Position numbers and translations under genes: made by a program. DNA of 64,000 nucleotides, from contig JALGQZ010000001.1 of NCBI GenBank assembly GCA_023105745.1, positions 58,671,437 to 58,735,436 of the forward strand, in the 5' to 3' direction. Below the pieces are notes generated by a model. The model saw only the letters and a program-made list of their open reading frames with translations, was not told where the DNA came from and made no database searches. The DNA is from Austropuccinia psidii (Eukaryota > Basidiomycota > Pucciniomycetes > Pucciniales > Sphaerophragmiaceae). Of the stretch, positions 56,045-64,000 are shown piece by piece (positions within the stretch are counted from its first letter, which is position 1; every line of letters starts with the position of its first letter).

Positions 56045-57558
56045 TCATATAGTCTTGAGGGATGTGAACTGGTTGACTATGGTTAAGAAATACTGGTAGC
56101 CAGATATGGTTGAGGGTTGAATAGGTCCCACAAGGTCAACGTGAACACAGTCTAGTGGCTGACTTACGTGTTCAAATTTGTTATTGAAGGGCAACAAGAT
56201 TGCTTTGTTGAGTTTGCAAACTTGACAAGAAGAGTGAAGAGGAGGCAGCCCCATTGATTTAAGAGGAGCACTCCAAGGATGTCCAAGTCGGCTATGCCAA
56301 ATAATGGGCTGAGAGGATGTGGAGAGAGTGGTTGGAATTGTATAGTCAACTGGCATGAGATTGTTGAGTATTGTTCCCTTGAGGATAGTGGTGCCATTTT
56401 TCTCAAGGGAGAAAGAGTTGTTAGAATGTTTGATGAACATATTTTCTTGACAGAGCTCCAAGAGACTGATTAAGTTGCAATTCAATTTTGGGACATACAA
56501 GCAGTTTTTGAGACTAAGGCATTTGCCATTACACAGAATGTTGACCATTCCGCTGCCATTTGACCAGAGAGAGCTTGCGGAGTATCCTGTCGAGACTTGG
56601 ATATTGGGTGTTTCTTTGAAGTAAACAAACATCTCTTTTGTGTTGAACATGTGGTGAGTGGCACCACAGTTGATAATAAGAAATTGTTCTGACAAGGGTA
56701 AATTAGTGCCTGTAAGGTAGGCTTGAGCAGCAGACACAAAGTGAGCTGCTGGACTTCTATTAGTCCCAGTTTTCCTTTTGTTATCTCGAGGAGGCGTTCC
56801 AAGGTGTGGATTTTCAGCAAAACATTCTTTCTTGGTGTGGTTGGTACAATTTGGATTGTGTTTTCCGTTGGCACAAGAACATGTTATCTTGTATGGTCTG
56901 GAAGATTCAGAGAGATGAACCGATGCAGTGGAAGGGAGATTTGTTTCCTTGAGTCGTGAGTTATTGTAGAAATCTTGTATTTTAGAAAGAATAAGATCTG
57001 GTTTTTCAACCAGGTTGTCATTGAGAGTGAGCACTTCAATGTATTGATGCAGCTTGGGATAGCTACTTAGTTTCCCTAAGATGGTGAAAGAAAGAAGTTC
57101 AGCTGGCACAATGATATTTACGGATTCAAGGTCCAACATAACTCTATGACTATTGTTGATGTATTCTTGGAGATCTCCCCTGTAGGTTGATTTTAACCAG
57201 TCCATCCATACTCAACCTCTATTGATTGCTCTTTTAGAAGCATCTTGCTTGTTGATCTTGGTCCAGAGTGAATTAGAGTTTTTTATTGTGTCTTGATTAA
57301 CGCACTCGAGAAAGATTTGTTTGCTTATTTAAGAAGCGATGATGTTGACAGCCTCATAGCTTGACTTTTACATTTGTTTGTAATGGTAGTGGAAGCTTCT
57401 GGATCAATAGGTTTTTCACAAACATCGAGGTGATCTTTTGATCTCAAGAGTATCGTAATGCGACCGTACCATTTGCTGAAGTTAGTTCCAGTCAGAATTG
57501 GTACTGAAGAGATGTCTCGATCAGTGTTGTGTTCAGCCATGATAAATCTTGTGTCCAC
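56045..57558 (-). pseudogene. C5 gag, protease and integrase N-terminus
   Basis: Gag opens at 57558 (or MAEHNTDRD shortly after) with LTGTNFSKWYGRITILL; a frameshift lies near 57325-57370. From 57205 one long open frame covers gag, the knuckle CANGKHNPNCTNHTKKECFAENP, a protease motif INCGATHHMFN in which the catalytic Asp is Asn (56669-56671), and the pre-integrase WHSRLGHPW...CQVCKLNK, up to the first integrase Asp (VDLVGP). Colinear with C2. Confidence 0.88.
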
Positions 57559-57594
57559 TGTGAGTTTGCTTTTAGAGCGTCAAGAATGTAAATC

Positions 57595-58143
57595 TGTTAA
57601 AATGCAAAACTAAACAGTATAATTGCATTAATGAATGTAAACATGGTACAAGAGTGAATGATGAGTGATAAGTACCTAAACGGTGGACTACAAGTTTTTA
57701 CACAAATTGTTAGGCTTATTGCTAAGCTTAGAGGCTACAAGATCAACAAGTACTGATTGTGATGACATATCAGTGAGTTAGTCTTGGCGGAAGCTGTATG
57801 AAAGAGATGAATCTACTCTACCTGAATCAATTACAAGATTTGTTAAAACGAGGGAATAGAAAATGAAAGAAAGAAGGTAATAAAGAAACAAAGAGAAAAG
57901 AAAAGGGGATAAGATAAAAGTTGGAAAGAAAGGAAAATGAGGATGTCAAAAGAGTTTGGGATTGTTTGAGAAGTCAAGTTTAAGTATTCAGGGAGGTTGC
58001 CGTTAGAGGTCTGTTTTGTGAATCATGAGCAGGATCTGCGCATTGTCTTCATGTCAATAATTGTGGCTTTGACTGTGCTATTTCTTCTATGACATTTGTT
58101 GTGGCGTTGGGAGATTTGGAAGTGTACTGCTTAATTTTCTACA
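57595..58143 (-). repeat. C5 5' LTR
   Basis: 549 bp, partner of 43005-43554. Inside it the minus strand reads GATTTACATTCTTGACGC, the candidate primer site shared with C1 and C2. Confidence 0.92.
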
Positions 58144-58913
58144 GTGCTATGTTGATGTGGTCTATAAAAGGAGTGTCATCTTTTGACAATGAATTCCTTT
58201 CTCCTTGGAAAACTCAAGTTGTAAATTCAGCTCTCATTCATAATTGTTAGTGTGTTATTTAATTATTTTTATCATTAATAATTAATTGTTCTCCACGGAA
58301 TTAACTTTGTCTTTACTTATTTAGACTTCATTAAATGGAAGCACTAGAAGGACAGGTTAGCTGTGCCGACTTCCGGCCCATATTTATTGGGTTCACAGTT
58401 TCGCCAAGAGATTGAAGCATTAATTACATGTCAAGATAACAGCATTTCCATGGGAATAACAGTGTCAATCTTCAGAAAATACTGTGAATATTTGTGTATC
58501 AGTTACCTTATTTTGTGATTGAAAATTGAAAAAATTTGTTGTAAATAGTAATCTCCTTAAAGACATGAAGTTAAGAAAGCACTGATACTAGCACAAATAG
58601 CATTGTTGTATTCTTAAAGGTATAAATAGTCTACCTTTAATCCCTCATGTAAAGCTCCTTATCTATGTGTGACAGTATTTTCTCTTTTGTATCCTTTCTT
58701 AAATTCACAGGATATTTCTCATGCTTTCTCTGTTTACTTACTCCTTATCTATTTGTTACAATACTTTATCTTTTGTATATTTTCTTGACTTCACAGGTTA
58801 TGGGCCCTGTCCACCAATAGAAAGAGATAATTCTTTTAAACTGATGATTAGATCAAAAAAGCTAAAAATAAAAAAGATGACAAGCAAACCCTTTTTTCAC
58901 CTCAAAGCTGCAA
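58144..58913 (+). other. C4 LTR remainder and leader
   Basis: TATA box TATAAAAG at 58163-58170 marks the LTR promoter. The LTR end and primer site are not clear. Two imperfect ~60-bp direct repeats (about 58649-58709 and 58741-58799) both end in TTCACAGG. I see no intact gene here. Confidence 0.5.
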
Positions 58914-59720
58914 TTGTCTGATATCTTGGTCACCAAACTGTTGAGAAGATCCCTAATATTGATCAACTCACCAGCTCAAATGATCCCAAATGGAAAAAAA
59001 GTGTGCTATTTTCCTTTCAGGCTAACCAGTATTGATTCCTTCCTTGATGAAAATCGGGTCACTTGGTTTCCACAAGACTTGGCAGAAGAAGAAGAGGCAG
59101 ATGTCTTTTGTAAAGGCTATGAACACACATTCTATTGTTTAATATATCATCTAGATGAAGAAAATATCAATAAATTCTATGATCAAAGCAGCACGACCTA
59201 CAATCCTGCTATTTTATGGGACAGGATAAGCTGGTATTATGCCTCAGCATCAGTGGAGAAATGTTCTAATGTCATTATGAAGATCTTTGATCTATGAACG
59301 GAGGAAGGGTGTGTGCTCTCCACTCTCAAAGAGTACCATTCTCTAATCAACCAGCTATGGATGGTTGGTCTGTAGCTGTTTGAGAAAGATATAATATCTT
59401 AAATATTATACCTTTACACTCTAAAATTTCTACCCTCATCTCTTCAGTTCGTCATGAATAATGTGTACCAGTCTACAAAAATTACAGATAAAATGCAAAC
59501 CTTAGATGAAGTATTTTCCAAAGTAGAGTTGGCCATGGTTTGGAGAAATGAAAGTGTTCCTGAAAAAGAACTTTTGGCGCTCAAGGTCTATGGAAAGAAG
59601 CCCAGATTGTTTGGGGAAAAACATAATCCCCTAGAACCTCATGCCAAGTCAGAGTGCTTCCAATTACACTTGGAAAAAAGAGAGGCTTATAATGGAAGAA
59701 TGAGAAAGAAAAAGTAAGAA
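58914..59720 (+). pseudogene. C4 gag (broken)
   Basis: Fragments of a Copia gag: LIYHLDEENINKFYDQ, then ILWDRISWYYASASVEKCSNVIMKIFDL (to 59297), the LKEYHSLINQLWMVG block after a TGA, and a later VELAMVWRNESVPEKELLAL part (59454-59717). At least four stops. It belongs to a different gag lineage than C1-C3 and C5. Confidence 0.7.
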
Positions 59721-60711
59721 GATCTTTGTAATCCCCATGCATATTCCACTGCTCTGTCCATTGCCTTTGAAAGCAACTCTGCTATTCTTTACAGTGGAGC
59801 ATCTTTTTCTTTATTCAGCAGTGAGGAACAATTCCTGTCTCTAAACAAGACAAGGATAGAACTGAAACTAGATGTTTGAAGAAGTATTTCTGCCAAATCC
59901 ATTGGTACTGCAGTGGGAATTTCAATTTATTGGTTCCCTATTCATTTTAGAAATGCTTTAGTGGTTCTGTCAATATCAACCACACTTATTGCCCTATCTC
60001 CATTTTTGAAGAAAGGTTGCTGCTTTCAGGGAAAAGGGAATCAGGCTAAGATATACAGCTCACAGAAAGAGATCCTATTTGAGGGTACTATTATGAAAAA
60101 CATTATTGGAATAAAGCTTGAGATTGCTTCAATATCTTTGGTAAAATTTCAAGGGGACCCTCTAACATTAAATTGCTTGCTAGGGAATCCAAGTGCAAGA
60201 TATGCCTCTTCAATATTTCTGTCCATTAACTTCTTGAAAATCCTCTGTGAATATTGTTTAAAATCAAAATCACATCAACTTCCTGTTAAAGGTACTTTTC
60301 CTCCAGAAGAACATCCACTGAAAGTAATTCACATGGATGTGTTTGTGGTCAAATCACAGCAAACTCTAGGGGCAACAATTCCTATATTTTAAAGGTTATA
60401 GATGGCTACTAAAGATTTAGGTTTGTGTATTTCCTCACCTTGAAATCTCAGGGTTTTCCAAATTTCCAAGTGTTTAAGGATCTCATTGAAGTTCAGACTG
60501 GTATGTGAATTAAAAGGATAGTTTCTGATAATGATGGTGAATTTCAAAGTAATGAGCTTAACAGGTATCTGTCTGAAAAGGGGTTTGAAATTATTTCATC
60601 TTCCCCTTATTCTCCTTAACAAAATTTTTTTTCAGAAAGGGAAAACAGGACTCTGTTAGAAAGAACTCATTTCTTTCTTCCGTATTCTAAACTTCCAAAC
60701 TCTTGGTGGGG
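59721..60711 (+). pseudogene. C4 protease and integrase N-terminal part (broken)
   Basis: A protease-like SGASFSLF stretch near 59790-59815, where Tyr stands in place of the expected catalytic Asp. The pre-integrase end CEYCLKSKSHQLP and HPLKVIHMDVF lie within 59913-60392. In other frames come the core pieces DNDGEFQSNEL (about 60530-60560), SSPYSP and SERENRTLLERTHFF, ending at LPNSWWG, where G6 begins. Many stops. Confidence 0.7.
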
Positions 60712-62151
60712 GGTCAGCCTGTGACTCAAAACCAGAGCACAAGAATGACAGCCAAGATACCATAACCCAATGGTATAGCCAAGATACCACCAAAAAATCA
60801 AACTGAGCCAAACCAGCTCAAAAGATATCAAAGGAAAGAAAAAACTCACCCCTTTTTGAAAATATAAGTCCCATCACCATAGGACAAAGAATAACAAAGT
60901 TATTCCTGCTCAAAGTTATTGCTGAGCATAAAATCTTAATTTTCACCTCTCATCTAAAATCCAGAAGCAGAGGCTTAACCCCATCAAATGGGTATTCAGA
61001 ATGAAGCTCTAAGCCAGGGCTATCCAATGGTACTAGCCAAACTGAGCTAGCACCAGTAGTACTTGAGTTATGGCCAAATTCAGGCCAAATAAGGTTGAAC
61101 AAAACATTCACCTCTCATCTAACTTTTGCATTTTTAGCGTGAGATACCTAAAGTGGGATCTTTTTTGAAGGAGCGCAATCAGGGCTATTTGATGGTGTAA
61201 TCCATTTCCCCTAGGCTCAACTAGAACAAAAGTTATGGGGAAAATAAGCTCAATACAGCTTTTTGCCTAAACCACGCAAATGTACAAAAATCTTGTACAT
61301 GGGATAACTTTACCATATTTAATGATACCCATATCAAATGAGGTACCATTGTGTATAGCATATACAGGGATACACACTGAACCAATTTTGAGGTTGATAT
61401 CTCAAGAATTGACAAAGGTATGGCTGTTTTAAGGTCAGATTCCCACCTGCTGTCATATACAGCCTTACCATGGGGTAATGTCACATAATCATGAATATGA
61501 GGTGTCAAATAGAAAAAGGAGCTTGTTTTTACTTCAATACCTCATATTTCAGTCAATACTGGGGTCCCATACAGTTTCTGTACAGCATTCTATGCATCAT
61601 ACACGTCAGAATCAGGCTGTGAGGTCCCCAGATGAGAATTTTCACCTTGTATTGGTGAAAGCTGCCCAGATGTGGTTTCAAAACCACATCTGAGCCCAAT
61701 ACAGGCTAATACAGGTATTTGCTAACCACAAGCCTGTCTCAGAGAGTGAAAACTCTTAACTTCCTCTATGTGGAAAGGTCTAGCACCCTTTCCACCCCAT
61801 TTCAGGATAAAAAGGAGGCTTTTCACAGCCAGAATTGCTATCCTCATCCTGCTCTTGAATTCCTAAGTAGTACAACTGTCAAAAACAGTTATAATCTTGG
61901 AAAAAAATCAGGTATACTCTTAATTTAGAAGTATTGTAGTCTTTATTAGTGTAATCCAACAGGTAAAGCTGCACCCAGGGCTTTCAACAGCACTCACCAC
62001 CACTATTGCAAAATGGTAAAGCCCTTTTATTTCACCTATAAACCATTATTTTCAATAAATTCTTTTATTTTATTACTTTATTTCCGTGTCACAGTCAAAG
62101 TTAAAGCTGTAACTAGCCTAATTACTTCTTCTACATAGACTCATCCTGACA
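60712..62151 (+). repeat. G6 5' LTR
   Basis: About 1440 bp, diverged from the G2 LTRs but colinear. An 11-bp-arm palindrome (AGATGTGGTTT/AAACCACATCT, about 61668-61691) and TTTCACC/GGTGAAA arms occupy the same pre-TATA region as the G2 palindromes. The TATA box has become GATAAAAA (about 61806). Confidence 0.85.
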
Positions 62152-62171
62152 TTTTGGGGGCCTGGCCATGT
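62152..62171 (+). other. Candidate primer-binding site of G6
   Basis: TTTTGGGGGCCTGGCCATG follows the LTR; it is nearly identical to G2 at 3690. Confidence 0.55.
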
Positions 62172-62196
62172 TTTAAATCTTTTTTGGACCTTATAA

Positions 62197-62754
62197 GTAA
62201 GTCTTTTCTCTTTTTATGACTTATTAACAAGTGTTCTATCCTTTTTTAGGCGTAATTTCTCTATAAAAATATATATTTTATATATTTTATATATTTTTAT
62301 CCTTTTTTTTATGTATACTCATATTATAAGAGTATTATTCACGTGGTTAATACCCACTGGAAATAACTATTTTTGGCGTGTTTTTTATATAAAAACACAT
62401 AAGCCATTAATAAGTCCTGTATTCTTGACTGAATAAGGACACCTCTGACTGAAAAACCATCAGTTGAGGCGTGGTTAAGTGTACTGTTAACTCAATAAAC
62501 ACTTATACAAAACCACTTGTACAGAATACACTTGAAAACCACAAGTGTATCTGTGGGATACTGGCACACAAACAGTGTGACAGGGTACCAAAAGCTGTAA
62601 TTCTGACGTGGAATTGTTGATTCAATTACACTGTCATTATACAGGGCACATTGTAGTAACATACAAGCCCAAAGGCCAATCTTAGACGTGCAAAACCAGC
62701 ATTTTTGAGAAGTCTTAACTGACATAAGCCCTCTTTTTCCTACCTTGATTTCAG
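62197..62754 (+). other. Candidate leader intron of G6
   Basis: TTATAA|GTAAGT donor (exon ends 62196), CTTAACTGAC as a good branch point (about 62714-62723), pyrimidine tract, TTGATTTCAG|TG acceptor; 558 nt. Joining makes ATG GAA GAA. Confidence 0.6.
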
Positions 62755-63823
62755 TGGAAGAAAATTACATCCCACTTGAGACCCAGTCACAGGCCAACAC
62801 ACCAGTGACACCCTCAGAACCAGAGGGCAGCAAGGGCAAAGGAAAGAGGCACAGTGAAGGTCTCATCACAGCCAAGAAGTGGACTCCAATAGCCACTCAG
62901 AGGAGTAGAAAACCACGAAACCCTGCTTCAATACAAGGTAAACCAACCTTAACCACTTGTACAGGGAAGATTACAATTATTAACCCAGTTGTAACCTCCA
63001 AAGGCAAACTGCCCAAATCAGCAGATAACAAATTTGTACAAGGCACAGTCAAAGGTAAATACCCAAGGAACATAAAGTTTTTGACTGCTTGCAAACACTG
63101 ATATGTCCCCTGCTCACCTCAGAGACCTTGGCTTCCAAAGGAACCAGCCAGAGGACAGAGAAGGATTGTCCAGAACCAGAAGACCTGAAAGAGGACACAT
63201 TGGACACAGTGGTGGATGGCAAAACAATGAGGGATATAATATCAACCTTGCCATTCACACTCCAATTCAACAGAAACCTCAAACCAGAGGACCGGAAGGA
63301 TATAGATGAAGTTCTTCAGATCCACCAACTCCTCAAAGATTTGTTTCAATGGAGCATGGACAACAAGAGGTTCAACCTAGCAACTCACCGGGCAGAACTG
63401 GGATCAAGTTGCCAGAAGATCTGTCTCAAAGAGATATACTTCAAAAACCTTATGGAAATCACCAAGGGTTGGAATCCTACCGGGCAGCACAGACTCCTGG
63501 AGGCAAGGGCACAGATGATAAGGGAGAATCAAGCCACTATCCTAGCTATAGAAGAACAGTTGACCCAGACAGGGCCTACTCAGATTCCTTCAGGTTCACA
63601 AGGAGCAGGCCAAATCAGCTCTCCAGTGGCTTCACACCATTCAGAAACCAGCAGATCAGTGACGAAGAGTCACCATTCTTCACAATTCCAGGAGGTTTCC
63701 AGGAGAAGACAAGGAAACAAGGGCAAGAACAAATCCTCCTTCAACCAGAGGAGGAAAGAGTCAGACCCCATGATCCAGAAGCTGTTATATTTGGTAAAAG
63801 AAGTACACAAGAACCAGAAGTAG
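62755..63823 (+). CDS. G6 spliced accessory ORF (333 aa), intact
   Basis: Exon 62755-63054 (basic, disordered; IPLETQSQ and KLPKSADNKFVQG match G2) and exon 63123-63823 join across a phase-1 intron. With the leader A the spliced frame is 1002 nt, exactly 334 codons with TAG. The helical domain keeps VLQIHQLLKDLFQWSMDNKR, CQKICLK and GWNP. The end is basic, VKEVHKNQK. It stays open while the overlapping gag frame has a stop at 63307-63309. Function unknown. Confidence 0.62.
63055..63122 (+). other. Phase-1 intron of G6 accessory ORF; contains gag ATG
   Basis: AAAG|GTAAAT donor identical to G2, CTCACCTCAG acceptor, 68 nt. The gag ATG lies at 63103. Confidence 0.65.
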
Positions 63824-64000
63824 CTGTAAACCACTCTAGAATCAGTAGTCCTAGTAATAGAAAAATTACCTCCACTCAGACTGAACATAAAATTGTCACA
63901 TCTGAGAGTAACATCAACAGTGATGCACTGTGGTTACAAATGTCCCTATATGGTGAGCAATCTGCAAAACAGTTTTCAGAACTTGAAGCAAGCCATGAGA
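63103..64000 (+). pseudogene. G6 gag, N-terminal part (one stop, runs off window)
   Basis: Starts MSPAHLRDLGFQRNQPE, like MTPPPLRDLGFPRNQPE of G2. One TGA at 63307-63309; after it the frame is open to 64000, beyond the accessory ORF stop and into the region that becomes the coiled coil in G2 and G5. The overlap with the accessory ORF is in the -1 frame over about 700 nt. Confidence 0.65.

Larger units (their letters stand above)
43005..58143 (-). mobile_element. C5: Ty1/copia element split by G5
   Basis: LTRs of 550 and 549 bp (43005-43554 and 57595-58143), purine tract (plus TCCCCCCTCAC, 43555-43565), and target duplications gtgtt and gtgct with one mismatch. Without G5 it is about 5.05 kb. 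Its order and motifs match C2 closely; its LTR is a diverged version of the C2 LTR (TGTTAAAATGCAAAAC versus TGTTAAAGTGTGAGAC). Confidence 0.92.
42828..60711 (+). mobile_element. C4: Ty1/copia element on plus strand, split by C5 and G6
   Basis: The pieces 42828-43004 and 58144-60711 join across C5. They hold a probable 5' LTR (TATA box 58163-58170), a leader, gag, protease, and the start of integrase, where G6 cuts. Stops and frameshifts are frequent. The left boundary may be TGAGCTCAG at 42832. The gag and integrase differ from those of C1-C3 and C5, so this is another Copia lineage, and by nesting one of the oldest elements here. Confidence 0.75.
60712..64000 (+). mobile_element. G6: Ty3/gypsy element, same family as G2, cut by window end
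   Basis: The 5' LTR 60712-62151 begins GGTCAGCCTGTGACTC, where G2 has TGTCAACCTGTGACTC (start mutated), and ends CATCCTGACA. Primer-site block, leader, accessory ORF and gag follow. Pol and the 3' LTR are off the window. It is inserted in C4 integrase. Confidence 0.88.

Noticed and set aside
60667..62060. Open frames in the G6 LTR and in the matching G2 LTRs (for example 2867-3142, 10673-10948, 3145-3339).
   Set aside because: Shared only because the LTRs are homologous; no coding signal, and they cross the palindrome and TATA region.
1..64000. Classic RIP (CpA to TpA) as the cause of all stops.
   Set aside because: The stops I could compare include CGA to TGA, TGG to TGA or TAG, GAA to TAA and AGA to TGA, with no clear CpA bias by eye. 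A count is needed to settle it.

Overview
This window is a eukaryotic transposon graveyard, most likely from a rust fungus (Pucciniales). The reasons are AT-rich DNA, short GT-AG introns, Copia elements with a CTxH...ECWAENP-type zinc knuckle, Tf-like Ty3/gypsy elements, and one small island of host-like coding DNA whose first protein has a predicted signal peptide. The organism call is an inference from family resemblance. I saw no bacterial genes, tRNA, rRNA or CRISPR array.

Layout. I name elements G (Ty3/gypsy) and C (Ty1/copia) in order. G1 (1-15339, +, enters from the left) is split by G2 (2185-11495, +, TSD gctat). G1 itself sits in the reverse-transcriptase region of C1 (15340-18643, -). 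A host island follows (18644-21499). C2 (21500-28501, -, TSD ggtaa) contains a gypsy solo LTR (24801-26628, TSD agttg). C3 (about 28543-42827, -) contains the chromovirus G4 (29622-39587, -, TSD tgttg). C4 (42828-60711, +) is split in its LTR by C5 (43005-58143, -, TSD gtgtt/gtgct). C5 contains G5 (44802-54881, -, TSD agagt). C4 is split again in its integrase by G6 (60712 to the window end, +). Boundaries were read from TG...CA ends, polypurine tracts and matching 5-bp target duplications, so most are firm to the base.

Expression logic of G2, G5 and G6. G5 and G2 carry gag and pol in one frame separated by a single UAA. All three carry a second, spliced reading frame (282 aa in G5, 333 aa in G6, one 1-nt deletion in G2). 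It overlaps the start of gag in another frame and ends just past the overlap. In all three its second exon begins with TG and the best upstream donor leaves an A, so splicing would create the ATG. A second, phase-1 intron contains the gag ATG. Unspliced RNA could thus give Gag/Gag-Pol while spliced RNA gives an accessory protein. This is the most interesting system here. G4 uses a different solution: a GGGAAAA heptamer exactly where gag must shift -1 into pol.

Nearly every element is decayed (nonsense codons, frameshifts, lost catalytic residues). G5 pol (1224 aa) and gag (730 aa) are still open, but key residues of protease, zinc knuckle and integrase zinc finger are changed. Some nonsense codons sit where a relative has CGA, which suggests CpG decay.
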